Origin: Siphonodentalium dalli
Lineage: Eukaryota; Mollusca; Scaphopoda; Gadilida; Siphonodentaliidae
Assembly (NCBI GenBank): GCA_032622095.1
Contig: CP136061.1
Coordinates: 237,419,815 to 237,483,814 of the forward strand
DNA length: 64,000 nt
Direction of reading: 5' to 3'
A program made the position numbers and the translations under genes. A model generated the notes under the pieces. It was not told the origin of the DNA, did no database searches, and saw only the letters and a program-made list of their open reading frames with translations. Within the stretch, counting starts at the first letter, position 1. Each line of letters opens with the position of its first letter. Shown here one piece after another: positions 25,501-40,500 of the stretch.

Positions 25501-28500
25501 GTACATGAAGTTGAATGATTGTGGTAGGGGGATGGGGTCTACCTCTGAATTTTAATATTGCACCCACATCTTTCACCCTTTCATGGCTCCCTGGGGCCAT
25601 TTTTTTCGACTGGCCCATATGCCCTTTCTCAATTTGGATGAAATTTGAGTTGTAATAATAATGTATAGCATTTGTAAAGCGCCTTTCCCATGAGGCCCAA
25701 AGCGCTCAATGTTTTTTACAATTATTACCCTGATGAGCCTGAACATTCAGTAACCATCTACTGCTCCCTGGGGACAGGGGGAGGTACAGCCGGGAGTATG
25801 CCAAGATACAATATGGCTAGCATACTGACAAGATCTTTCACTGCTCATTATCAGGTACCCTTGTAACGCATGGGTGGTGCAAAGCAGACACAGTACTAGC
25901 GACCTTGCTCAAGGGTCACAACTTGGCGCAAGATTCAAACAGTGTACAATCCAACAATTGCACATCGCTCAAAGCGGCCAAGCCACTGTTGTATGGAAAC
26001 TCACAATAGACCACCAGCCAGCCGCGAACTCGCCTCGCTGTGTTGACAGCAAGACAAGTCCAACGCGCTAAGCACTGGACCACAGAGCTCCCTGTACCCA
26101 CCCTCCCCCACCCTTGCATGGTTGGGTTGTTTGTTTGTTTCAAATCACAACCCAAATCATTAGAATATAACTAAGGAAGAACATTCAATTTCCAAGAACA
26201 TGTTTTTGGTTGTTCCTACAAATCCTATAATGATTTAGGTTGGGATTTGATCAGTCGACATAAACATCTCTGTAATAATTATAATATTACTTGACACGAA
26301 TTCGTGTAAAAACCCATTTCCAGAACAATGGGCTTCCCCCAATATCGTGACGTCATACTGATGTCACAGACATTCCAAATAAGGAATAATTTATGCGGTT
26401 GTATTGGAATGTTCTGAGAGGCAGAGATTTACAGAACACTGAATATCGGCATCGGTTATTTCGCCGCCGATCAGAATCATGCCATTTGTCAAAAGTGTTT
26501 TTCGTTAATAAAGCAGCTGGTCAAAATCAATACGACTATTAAAAAAAACTTTAAATCAGTGCCACATGACCGAGTTAAACGACTATTGCGTTCGCCGTAT
26601 ACAGATGACACCTGAGCTATTTTTACGGGACACGCACAGCTGTTATCGGTTATAGCCAATCGGGGTTAGCGGTTTCTGGTACCGCTTCCAATCAAAACAA
26701 GGAATTTCCTGGTATATCCCCAGGCTGGAAATAGCTTTCCGGCCAGTCCTGTTCGACTCAGATGAATTTATATGATATACTGAGTCGAAATTTATGTCGA
26801 CTGGGATTTGATCAGTTTGATTACAATTGCATGCAGCTACATTTATACCAGAATTGAGTAATTTTCATTCAATCCACGGGAGCCATGAACTATGAAACAA
26901 CGTTAACCCAACCAAACGTAATGTCAACCATGCTGACAATTTGCCAACGTTGGCCCAATGTATATAGTCATGGTATTATATATGCATATTATTTGTTGAA
27001 TTAAAATGGCAACCATATGTGCATTTCTCTAGCGTATATTGCCATGGCACAGTGGTCCTCGTGTTCTTAGTTAAAATCAGATAGAATTTATTTAGAAAAA
27101 TATTATGGGACACAATCCTCTGGAATGTTAGCAATGCGATTTGCTTTGTACATGTGCTATGTCGTTGTCAAAACGTCAATAACTTTCGCGGGGAAATGCA
27201 CGTGCCAATTTGACGTCGCTTTGGATACAACATATGACGTAACCTAACAGTTTACGTGAAAATGCTTTTACTAATTTAATAAACTAAATAAAAGTTTATT
27301 TAGTGATATGACAAACATTTTAGATATTGACGAGATGAGTCATGTTGTTTTCGCGATGTGGCTAATGAAAATGTGCAGCTTTACGTAATTTCCGTCATTT
27401 TCTGAATGGCAGAGAAACCCGAGTCAGGTCGGAAATATTTATGATTTAAGTAATGATTATTGTTTAAAGTATAAACCATGTAATGTCTTCACGCAATGAA
27501 TACTGTGATGTTAGCTATATGAAAAGTAACATTTTGTAGTTTTAATTTAATGCAATGACGTTTCCAAGATGGCGGCGCCTCAAATTCAAGATGGCGGTGC
27601 CCATTTTGAAAAGCGAACTTAGTATAAGGACGACCAGTGCATGCGTGCAGCCCAGCTGGTCGTCCTTAAAAAAATGGCGGCCATGTTTTTTAACAAAAAT
27701 TGATAGCTCCCATCTAGAGGTCACCTCGAAGATCCATAAGAAGTTTGGTGATGATCGGATGAGGGATGTCGCCTGTAGGCCAGTGTAGGGTAAGCCAAAG
27801 TTGAGTTAAAAATGCAGAATACTTATCATTCAACGGAAGTATAATGAAACAGAACATTTAATAAGGACTTCACTTTCTCTGGCATGTTTGTAGAAGTATT
27901 ACCAAAGTTTCAGGTTAAAACTATTAAATTTCACACATTGTTTGAATCAAACATGCATGTCTAGAACTTCCCTTAATATGGACACACTGCGATGGGCCAT
28001 GGATCCACCATGGTTTGGCCCAATGTAAGACACTTTTGAAATTTGACATCAAAAGCAATTTCTTCACTTCTGAGGGCTCAATTGCTGCTTCAAGAAACCT
28101 TATGAAATGATTTTTCTTCTGCCCATTTCAAAAGTTTCACATTTATATGTACATGTACATGAAGAAGGAATGTCCTCATCTGCTCTAATTTTGGCACAAT
28201 TTCGGGCACACACTCTTCCTGCTTGAATTTAGGGGAATTTAACTCTTTCTGTACTAAATGGATTCTCCCATTCGGTTATAAATGTATACATTGGAATGGT
28301 GTATTACTGGAGGGTGTTCATTTAATAAAAGCAGACAATTGACATAAAAAAAACAGATAATTCAATCTGAGCAGAATGATTATTATTCAGCGGCGGGAAA
28401 TGTTCAGATAATAATCTGATCATTTCCTAAGGAAACTACTCGCTAAAGAGTATTTAGGATTAACCTTAGCCTTGATTAATATTAATCTTAATGTAGATTA

Positions 28501-31500
28501 ACAATCTCCATTAAGTCCATTAAAGCATATTTATTGTAAATGATGTCTATGTCAACATACGTTATGATATGTGATTATGAAAGATCTCCAACAAACATAT
28601 AATAGATTGGTCAAGGAGCTGGAGTCAGAAAAGAATTTATAATTTCCATTGGGAGGAAGCAGGAAGAAGACCGTATGGTCATGCAACCTCCCTGTAATGT
28701 ATATTTGGATATGTTAAAAAAATAATAATAATATTTTGTTTACAATAATTATTGTTGATATACGTTGCTGAATAAAGTACAGTAATGCCCTAATTAATCG
28801 ACTCCTTAACCACAGCATAATTATGGGTAATTTTTCAGGATTTAGTCGGAAATATGGCTTGTTGCCATTCATCGGAAAGCTGTGAGAACTTTCCGATGAA
28901 TGGCAACAAGCCATATTTCTATTTAATATAGAAAGGGTTAAAGGTCTGCAAAGATAACTGGAAGCCATTCTCTGTATAAAGACACAGATTATCAATCAAG
29001 ACTCACAATATGTCGCCTCCATGTCCTCTGAATCATACTGGCTGCCTCTTCCTGGTCCATTGGAAACTCCCTTATTTTCCGGGCTGGCTTCTTGTCTGAA
29101 TCGGTCAGGGCTGAGGCTTTGTCATTTTGTTCTCGCCAGTCTTTCATGTACTGAGAACAGAATTCTTCAAACCTGAACAAAAAATTCTGATGCGTTGACA
29201 GACAGAACACTGCTCACTGGACAAGTCTGAATATAGTGTGCCTGACATTTGCAGAATGAGGTCCCCAGAGTGTGAATATAGTGATTCTACCCAGCACAGC
29301 GGGCTAACATCAACAAATTCCACCTCTGAGGACCTCATTCTGCTTTGGCCTCATCTTCTGGCCAAGTTCTGGGAAGTATCTATCGACTCAAATTAACATT
29401 GTTTTTAGTTACTTTTTCCCTCCTGATCAGTTTCTATATCCCCTGATTTGCCGAAGATAAAATGCATAATCAAGGTGACTAATGGGCGAACATCACCAAC
29501 TTCAATGGGGAACTTCAATCTGATTCTAGGTCTCCCAACGTAGTTGAGGCCGCAGCAGAATGAGGTTCCCAGAGGGTGAATTTGGTGACTCTAGTCCGCC
29601 GTGAGGGATATTGTCACTAAATTCACCCTCTGGGAACCTACATATTGTAGGTGTGATTTTCGCTGACCCTGCCATCAGATGTGTCGCCTTCTCAGACACC
29701 CACTTAATGATACAATTAAAACACACTACATAATGAAGCCTCAGGGACCTGGGCATTAAGATAACTTTAGTTTAACCCTCACATGACTGGAGCTTCCTGA
29801 AATTTGAGAAAACCCTGTGCCAATGCATTATCTTATATATATCTCCCATAGAGAGCCTCACATGTATAAGGGAATCCATTGGTCTAGCAATATTTACCTT
29901 GACTTTGTAAACCAGTGCATTCTCTTATATATGCGAGGCTCCCTATGGGACACTGGCATATATAAGAGAATGCACTGGCACAGGATATTTAATGCTGCAC
30001 CAGCACAGCTCCCGTCATGAACGGGTTAAGCAACCACTGATTATTATTGGTTTCTTATGATGTGAGTTTTTCGATGCTCTTTAAAGGATCACCTATCACT
30101 CACCCTGTTATATCTGTTTCGCCAGAGTCTCTCATCTGCTGCATGAACATTTCATAAATTTCTTGAAGACTTTCTTGTGTAGGCGGCTGGTCTTCCTAGA
30201 AAGATCATATTATTCCACAAATAGAAGTAGTAGAAGGTTGGTTGCTCTTTGTAAGTTCAATGACATGATAATCTGTGAATATAACTAACAAAAATGTTAT
30301 TTCAGATGTAATTTACAAAAGTGATTTTGATTAAATTTAAGTGTCCAATCAATCTTAACAAAGATATTAACCCCTTCATGACTGGAGCTTTCTGAAATTT
30401 TGCGAAAACCCTGTGCCAATGCATTATCTTATATATGCGAGGCTCCCTATGGAAGACTCTTACATATAAAAGAATGCACTGGCACAGAATATTTAATGCT
30501 GCACCAATGCAGCTCCCGTCATGAATGGGTTAAAATAAAACTACCAGTATTGGTACTTGAGTAACAATGCTAAATGTGTGGAAAGTCCAACAAGGGCAAT
30601 AACTCTGACAAATATGTATGGATAAAGTCCACTGAATGTTAATATCCTTCAATCGATACTGATCTATTAGTAATCCTATCAGCAATGTGCTGAGTGAAAA
30701 TTCTGAAGTCCAGCAAGGGCCGTAATTCCGTTAGAATGAATGGACGAATCCCGTAATAAGTGGGTATCCTTTCCTCAAAACTGAGTTAGCACCATACCAA
30801 AGCACAACAAAATACAAGGATCCACACTCGAGTTACAAGGTCATTAGGTGAAATGTCCGTACGATCAATACAATTCACAAATTTCCAACTCCAACAAGGG
30901 CCGTAACTCAGGTAAAAATAAATGACAAAACCTGTAGTATGTGAGTATCCTTTCCACCAAGCTGGGCTATCACTGCCCCAAAGCATAATTAAATCCGATG
31001 ATCCACACATAAGTTACAAAGTGAAATGTTTTTATGTTTGTACTGACACAAAGTTCACAAATTTCTAATTCCAACAAGGGCCATACATGTACATGTAAAT
31101 CTGGTAAGAATGAATGGACAAAACCTGTAGTATTTGGGTATTTTTTTTCTCCCAAGCTGACCTATCACTCTACCAAAGCACAAACAAATCTGATGATCCA
31201 CACTTGAGTTACAAAAATGAAACATTCCTACGGTCCGAAAATTCCCAATTTTCAAAGTAAAACAAGGGGTGTAAATCTGATAAATATAAATGGACGAAAG
31301 TCGCAGTATATGGGTATCCTTGTGGAGCGAGCCATTACCATACCAAAGGACAACAAAATCCGATAATAAAACCATACAACATCTATTTCATTCAAAGTTG
31401 TTCCATGGGCTTCATTTTGTGTTTAATATTTGTTGTAAATTGAGTGCATGCTATCAAAAATACAATCAGAAAAAACTTTCCAAGTTTTCTGTCGATTATC

Positions 31501-34500
31501 TTGTTTATATGTGGAAGATAACAGTTATCGGACTTGATATTTGATTTAGTAACTTGTCCGTTCTTGAGAAAGAGAACAAGACATTTTGAAAATGGCATAT
31601 TTTGTGCTATCGAACCAGATGATAATAACGCCAAACCAAACTTCGGAGATTGTATCGATTGCAGCCTGTGAAGTAATAACGTCTAAATATTAATGGCTTC
31701 ATATTGCAATAATCAGAAGGCTCAAACATTGTTTTGTATGGGCCTTTAATTTATATCAGCAATAATTTTCCAACACATGAGGCCGAGGGTTTCTTACACT
31801 ACTTGAAAATAGTGACAAGTACTTCTGATTCACAATTTTGAATTTAAATGTGACCTTATTTAAAAGAGACCTTTAGGTCTCTATAGCCAGATGTGTCAAT
31901 CAAAAGGTTTTTACTCAGTTTTGATAAATTACACTAACCAGGTATATCATATTTGGAGCATCATCATTAACCCTTTCATGACAGGATCTGTGCTGGTGCA
32001 GCATTAAATACCTTTGCCAGTGCATTCTCTTATATATGCGAGTCGTCTCCCATAGGGAGCCCCGCATATATAAGAGAATGCACTGGCTTACAAAGTCAAG
32101 GTAAATATTGTTAGGCCAATGTATTCTCTTATATATGCAGGGTTCCCTATGGGAGACTCGCATATATACAAAGAGAATGCTTTGGCAAAGGATTTTTGCA
32201 AAATTTCAGTAAGCTCCTCCAGTCATGAAAGTGTTAAAGCATGATGTGTGTTATGTACATTTGACCATAACAACCATAAAATTAATCTTACATTGTACTC
32301 CTCATGAATTGTTCCGCCCTGATCATCCTCTGCACCATAATCAATTGCGTCAAAGTCATCAAGTCTCGTTATCACATGCATGCTGCCACCATATAGAGCG
32401 GTCTTTGATGTTTTTGGACTCACTGTTTGGTACAGGACACACCTAGAATTTGGAGATGCTCCACATATAAATAACTCTTTACCAAACTGGTAATCTATTA
32501 ACATTTGGACAACAATGTAACAAGAGGCCAAGCACGATCAGCAGATGTTTAACCCATACCTTGGCAATAGTGATCAGCTATTTTCAGCTTGGACGCTAAA
32601 ATCCATATTAAATAGCGAGAAAAATCATGAATTTCTGCAACAACCAGCCAAGCCATTCACAGAATGAGGTCCCTAGAGGGTGAATTTAGTGATGATATCC
32701 TGCAAAGCAGGATAGCATCACCAAATTCACCCTCTGGAGACATCATTCTGCTTAGGCCTCATCTTCCAGGAAGTATCTATAGTCTCAAATTAACATTGTT
32801 TTTAGTTATGAATTCCCATCTGGGAAGTTTGTATATCCCCTAATTTGCAGAGGATAAAATGCATAATCGAGGTGACTATTGGGTGAACATCACCAACTTC
32901 AACTGGGGAACTTAAATCTGATCCTAGGTCTAGCTACCATGGCAGTTGAGGGCCTAAGCAGAATGAGGTTCCCATAGGGTGGATTTTGTGATGCTATCCC
33001 ACTGTGCTGAAGAGCATCACTAAATTCACCCTCTGGGGAACTCATTCTGCAAATGTCTGATGCTACTAGTATATTCAGGCTTGACCAGCTAACCTTGTTT
33101 TGTAACCCCGCCATCTTCTCTGTATCTCCAATGCTGCACTGATCTCTGACTCAGATGTAGGAAATTGGTCTCGTATGTATTTCTGCAATATGAAAAGATG
33201 TTTTGATTTATAAAACCATCACAATACTTATGGCTGCAATAGTTTTGTTAGTGACATTGCAAACTCAAATACAGTGAAGGTAACATACATGTATACAGTA
33301 ATGCTCTAATTAATTGACCTCTTAACCAAAGCAGAATTATGGGTAACTTTTCAGGATTTAGTCGGAAATATGGCTTGTTGCCATTCATCGGAAAGCTCTC
33401 GGGGAGAGCTTTCCGATGAATGGCAACAAGCCATATTTCCGACTAAATCCTGAAAAGTTACCCATAATTCTGCTTTGGTTAAGAGGTCGATTAATTAGAG
33501 CATTACTGTACCTTACCATACATGTACAGTGTAAGTCCAAGTTTCCTTTGATGTAAAGCAGCTAGTGAAATTGGTAGGGATAGGTACTGCTTTACGTCGA
33601 AAAATCCTGCCTATACCTTTCTATAGCGGGTTACCGTCAAGATCCAGTGGTGGGATTTTTCATCTGTTTTAATAAAATTTATCATACAAATCAACACATA
33701 TTGTTATATTTATCTGTAAGAGTGATATCTTACAGTCATAATGATGTATTATAATCAAACTTTTATGTTGAATTTATTATTATGCACAGAACACAACATG
33801 TAATTAAGAGTAACAACACATTGTTCATGTTTACTGCATGCCAGTCACTTTGTGAGGTAAAATGACTTCGTATTATTTTAAAATTACAGCTATGCTCTTA
33901 TTAATTGACCCTCCTTAATGAGGTTGACCACCGGTATTACCGCAGTACTGGACCACGTTCTCGAAGTTTGTACTAAGTTTTATTTTCATTGCTGTAAAAA
34001 AAACCTATATATAATAAATATTCTATATAATTGATTAAAATTGATAATGTGTTTAGTTGACATAAAACAAATTAGGTTTATAAATATTTTTCATCGTCAC
34101 ATGACTGATAAAATAAATAGGAAGTTGACACTCAGTTGCCCAAATGTTACGATACGATCTCGCTTAGGATGGGGGAAATATGATTTATAATGCACGTTTA
34201 GGGCAAACAAAATATTATTATAGAAATAACATTTTCCTATATAATACCAATTTGATATGGTTGGATATGAAAAATTGTTTGCCCTCATGATTGTAAATGA
34301 CATCAAACTGTTTTATGACATCAATAAGTAATCATGGATAGAGTCAAATATTTCTATCTCTGTTGGCTACGTTTGTGGGAAAAGAATTAATGTGGTGCAC
34401 GTTGCTCACGAAAAAATGAACTGAGTGAATAGTGGTCATGGGAAAGATTAATGTGGTGTATGGTGGTTGCAAACAAAATAATGCGGCAGTAATTTACTTG

Positions 34501-37500
34501 GTTACCGGCAGATACCACATGTCAACTGCTAACATTCGCGGTGATACCACTTGACCATGGTTGACTGGAGGTATGACTGCAGTCATTACCGGCCTACAAC
34601 CTCATTAAAGGCATTAATTAATTTGAACATACATGTAGCTGTATCTAAGAAATATAGTAAGCATTGTGATAAAATATATTTTTCACATTAAATTACCACT
34701 TTCAATTGACAACTGTCAGGTTCAGAACAAATATTATGTCTTCTATGGAACAACCGATTTACTGTTACAATTGTGACATTTTAGATGACCATATGTGACC
34801 CGCCATATCAAATCCAGTCGTAAGTCAGGATTTTTTTTACCCTGTGCCAATGCATTCTCTTATATATGCGAGTCAACCATAGGTCGCCTCGCATATATAA
34901 GAGAATGCATTGGCCTAACAATTTTTTATCATTTTTTTTAAATAAATGTTTCTTACAATTTTTAGGACATAACATAAAAAACATCCATTACCCTGCAGGG
35001 AGCCCCACACATATATAGAAGCATATAGAAGAGTGTGGTCTGCTCATGTTTGTCTGGGGCTCTGTATGGGTGAAATTATAAAATTGTTAAAGAATACAAG
35101 AAAAAATTATTAAAATTGTAAAAAAGTGTTAGGCCAATGCATTCTCTTATATATGACCTATGGTCGACTCGCATATATAAGAGAATTTATTAATTAGCTA
35201 CATGTTATCGGCCGCAATAAGTAGAACGCTGCCCGCATCATAAGTAACAAAAAGTCGGCCAATAAGTAACAAAAAGTCGGCCAATAAGTAGAAAATGCGG
35301 CCAATAAGTCAAGGTAACGTAAATGACGTCATACGTAATTAGCTCGATCGGCAAAGAATATTGGGTCGACGGAAGATAGATTACAGTTGCTTTCGGATGA
35401 ATTACAGACTGTCACTGTTTTTTTTTTTTTGGGAGTAGATATACGTGGATGAACTACTATCCGTATCAATAGCATTCCCAGTGGAAACAGACTGTACTGT
35501 GAAATCGCTTCAAGTTATTCACAAAGTTCACAAGAATAAAAATTGCAGGAATAATTGTTAATTTAATAAAGCGGACAATGGTGTATATCTATGTGAATAT
35601 ATTCAGCCTGTGAAATAACAATTGCCAATGTTGCTAATTAATAAAATACTTATTAATTGGTTGTTTCCACATTGACCGAGTTATGAGGCCTCGGTATGTC
35701 GTATTAGCCTTCGGCCTGCGGCCTCAGGCCAATATGACAGACCTCGGCCTCATAACTCGGCCAATATGGAAACAACCAATTAATAACATATAGCATTGGC
35801 ACAGGGTAGAAAAAATCCTGACTTACAACTGGATTTGATATGGCGGGTCACATATGTGATTAACTGTAGAAGAGTAAGGTAACCGTATTTCGACGTAAAC
35901 CAGTATTATCCCAACTGATTTCACTAGCTGGTTTACTTTGAAGGAAACTTGGACTAGCACAGTATACATGTATGCAAATAAGCACCATGAAGAGGTATTA
36001 ATACTTGCTTTGTTTCAAATTGCACCCAGTGGAAAAATTTACATGCCGGGTACATGTATTACTCCAGTAAACTTGGGTGTTCGGAACCCAAAATCAACAT
36101 TTATTTTGTTGTAATAAAGCTGCATATAACCAAATTTTGCCATGTTGGTTTATTAATAAGCACTCAAATGGGATTTAGTATGATTTCCACAACTTATTTT
36201 CATGTTGCCTATCAGGGTCTATAGCATTATTGTACCATCATTACAGTAAATGTAACGTTATGGTAAAGTCCACAGGCCTCTGCCGTACTTATACAGCAAG
36301 GTTTTCCTTTTCTTGTAGCATATACAAACCATTCTTGCTGATTTGTTTTCTGCTGCTAATCTCTTCTCCATGGCCAGTGTACCCTCTGTGAATGAAGATA
36401 GAAAGTCATAAATATTTATTCATTGAACAGCAGATTTATCTTCTGGAAAAAACAGATTAGCTTGCAGAATGCCAGATAAAGATTTTGTGGGCTTTGCTAA
36501 CATACCATAAAGGTGTTGCCTGGATTTCACTTAGAAAGAGTGCATCTATAGAGCTTCTTCAGAAATTGTAACTTGTTGTGGAGTGGCATTGATTTCCATT
36601 GATCAAATGGAGCTTTATGAATTTTCGCTTCCAAAATTATTTCCTGATGAAAACTGGTGAATATTCTCATATCGACATTCTCAATTTACAACAAATACAA
36701 AATTTTGTGACAAAAATATTTACATGCATGCTTGATTTGTCATATTAAAAACTGATGATACACCGGTACCATACTGATAAGTGATATGGCTCGATTTTCA
36801 TGTTTGTGAGCAAATCAGGCTACTGGAATACACACACCATACCTGTGTACATATAATACCATAGCCAAATTTTAACATGAGCCAGACTGGGTTAGGGGTG
36901 ATGCAACCATCAGATTCCATGGCTGATTATTTGAAATTGGCCTATAATCAATTATAGTTGCATATAGTACACAGTGACTAATTTAGAATGACTCTCCTAA
37001 TTGACATGTACATGAAAATGCCTCTCATAGGAATTACTCCCATGAAAAGAAATGGTGGTCTCGACCAGTCTCTCGTCGATAGCATTTCCAAGTAAAGTCT
37101 ACTAAAGACATTGACCTGCATGAAGCATCCAGTCTATGGTTTAATTACTAGTACCCTGGGTCGTGATCTTGACCTGATATAAATTTGTACAGTATCTGTA
37201 TGATGTATCTGTAGTCTGTACTGCAGTTGGTATGTAACACAGGTAGTGCTGGGGGTATTTTGGTATACCAAATACAATCAATACCATCACTGTTACTGTA
37301 GGTTTAGATTTTAATCGGTACAATGAAGTCCCTGTATAGTAGCGCTTTGAATGAATATTTTGAAGCTAAAACCCCATCTTACTGCCAATTTAATTGTTTC
37401 ATTTGGTGTAGTCAATTTTTATTTCTGACAGCTTTCGTTGTAAAAGTGGCCACAACAAATTCATACATGTAGTGTAACATTCAAATGCTGTGCGGTTTTG

Positions 37501-40500
37501 TCTATGTATTATATGCCTTGTGTACAACATCGATTTGCCAGTCATATTCAGATAGCGAGCGACAAGATTTGCTCTGGTTCCTTTAGCAACTGAACATACA
37601 ATGTACAGGTACATTGTATATGGAAATAATCGGTAATATGATATACTGCGGTGTGATTTTAGAAACAAGCAGCAAAATAATTAATACATAATAAAAGTTC
37701 AGGGTTGTTCTGACACTCTATAGAACACCATTATTACTGTGGATGTGTGGGAGTTTTTTTAAATACTCGAATAATCACAAATTATGGGGTAGGCGAAACA
37801 TTATCAAATATCTCCAATAAACGGTTGAGACTTGCAAATTGAGGATTAGTTCAGGTTATAGATGTAGCATAGACTGTGTGCCAGTTTTTTTAATGCAAAT
37901 GCATAGTCCTAGCCCTTTTTGTTTAGAAGTTATCGCAATGAAATGTGTGGACATGCATGGACAAAAATTTGTAATTTATATTTTTCTCCTAAAAATACTG
38001 GTATGGATTGTTTAGAACAAAATATATTTTATCTGAAATAAACTTAACTGCTCTTTGCTAAACTTATAGAACATACATTCTACAACATAATGAAAGTGTC
38101 AATGACACTGTAGCTCAACATGGAAAGGGAATAATTTCATGTGTTACAGTCAATGGAATGTGGAAAGTTGAAAGGCCTAGTTATGCAAAGAGTAAAATCC
38201 AAGATGGCTGCTGGCGGCCATGTTTTTTGGCCAAATGACCCTAAAATGACTCGTTCCCATCTACAGGTCAGTGTTAACATCCATGACAAATTTCATGATG
38301 ATTGATGACCCGACCAAAGCTACATGTACGACCTGTAGCCCATGTCAAAGGATTTGGTCATGCAAAGAGTAAAATCCAAGATGGCTGCTGGCGGACATGT
38401 TTTTTGGTCGAACGACCCCAAATTTACTCGTTCCCATCTACATGTCAATATTAACATCAATGACAAATTTCATGATGATCAGATGAACAGTACGACCTGT
38501 AGCCGCTTATGGATTGAATTTTGAAATCCAAGATGGCCACTGGCGGCCAAATTGTTTTGCCGAATGACCCTAAAATGACTCGTTCCCATCTACATGTCAA
38601 TGTCAACAGCCGTGACAAATTTCATAATGATCCGACCAAAGGTAGGACCTGTAGCCCATGCCAAAGGATTTAGTCATGCAAAGAGTAAAATCCAAGATGG
38701 CTGCTGGTGGCCATGTTTTTTGGCCGAATGACCCCAAAATGACTCGTTCCCATCTACATGTCATTGTCAACATCCAAGACAAATTTCATGATGATCCGAC
38801 CAAAGGTACGACCTGTAGCCCGTGCCAAAGGATTTAGTCATGCAAAGAGTAAAATCCAAGATGGCTGCTGGTGGCCAATAACTCGTTCCCATCTACATGT
38901 CAATAGTAACACCCATGACAAATTTCATGATGATCAGAAGAACAGTACGACCTGTAGCCCGGGCTAATGGATTGAATTTTGAAATCCAAGATGGCCGCTG
39001 GCGGCCATGTTTTTTTGCCGAATGACCCCAAAATGACTCGTTCCCATCTACGTGTCAATGTCAACAGCCATGACATATTTCATGATGATCCGACCAAAGG
39101 TACGACCTGTAGCCCGTGCCAAAGGATTTAGTCATGCAAAGAATAAAATCAAATTGTTTTTTGGCTGAACGACCCCAAAATTACTCGTTCACATCTACAA
39201 TGTCAATATCAACATTCATGACAAGTTTCATAATGATCGGATCAGGGACGTGGTCTGTAGGGTGTGCCAAAGGATTTAGTGATACAAAGAGTAAATTCTA
39301 AAATGGCCACCAGCGGCCATGTTTTTTTGCCGAATGACCCCAAAATGACTCGTTCCCATCTACATGTCAATGTCAACATCCATATTTTTTTGCCGAATGG
39401 GTCATTTTCGCAGAAAGGGGCAAATAACGGTAAAGACATTTGTCACTTTCATGACCACAAAAGATTTCTATTTGGGATGCCCCACCATGAAGCTTTTCTT
39501 GACCAGTTTCCATATATAAACCAGCAAAGCTTGGGATTTCCTAGTTTATGTTGAACGATCGACACCAACTTTTAAATAGTTTCGACATTTGTCCATACCG
39601 TTACCACATAACGGTAAAGACATGATGCATTGAATATGCAGAATCCCTTGATTAATATTGAAATTTAAAGCGTAGTATTGCTCTGATTTGCTATCATAAA
39701 CATCCCAACTGTCATTCCCTTATGTCTCTTTAGTTTTGAATGACAATGGATTGAAAATTTGTTCAGTTTTCTATACCGTTATACTTTTAACGGTAATGAC
39801 ATAACGGTGAAGACATGAATATTACTTACTAACGGTAGAGACACAATGGAGTGGATGTAAGTTTCAAGTTAATTTGAGATAAAGAACTTAGTACCATTGT
39901 TTAATATGTTTTGAATGATCACATTTATGACAATGGAACTCAGATTCCCACTGTTTACATTATATAAGACGTCCTAGACTCACTTTGTAATCTTTACCGT
40001 TATTTTCACGTCTCTACCGTTATAAAGGTAAAGACACATAACTTAGTTTTTCTCACATATAGTGCAAAGGGTGGTCTTATCCAACTGAGAAACTTATAAC
40101 ACTCTGAGAGCAGTTGTAACCACCTAAAGAATTTTTCCAGAAATTTTTGTTTTAATAAACTCAGGGCTATAACGGAGTGGACACATACAATGTAATTAGT
40201 GTGACATAACTCAGGCTCTTTGAGTCTGACCGAATTTTCTCCAATAAGTTTTCAGAAACACAAATGTTTTGAAGGACTTAATAAGAAGGCACTAGATGAT
40301 GATTGTATTGAAAGAGAATATTCAAGAAATTATCAAGTGAATTGGTCATACTCGCCACGGATATTTCACTAATAACGGTAAAGACAATCAATGAAATAAT
40401 CATGACGCAGTATTGTCACAAATGCCAATGTCATAAATGTTGGCCTATGCCGGTAAAATATTCAAGATTACTAACTCAGTTCTTGCTTGAATATTCTGCC

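Larger units (their letters stand above)
33525..35965. mobile_element. 2.4-kb element with ~75-bp inverted termini, hosting another
   Basis: Left end AGTCCAAGTTTCCTTTGATG... TTTACGTCGAAA, inverted at 35885-35960. Encloses the element at 34790-35856. The AGTCCAAG tip is shared with the elements at 3.5 and 54.05 kb. MFI intron 2. Confidence 0.75.

Noticed and set aside
26015-26098. tRNA gene on the minus strand
   Set aside because: Box A and box B are present, but the acceptor stem does not close and a SINE tail with AGCGCTTT and TTATTATTAC follows. It is the head of a SINE.
5035-33055. CRISPR-like repeated palindromes (families A, B, C)
   Set aside because: Repeats are dispersed over tens of kb in a eukaryotic intron-rich region, without regular spacers. 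They are MITEs.
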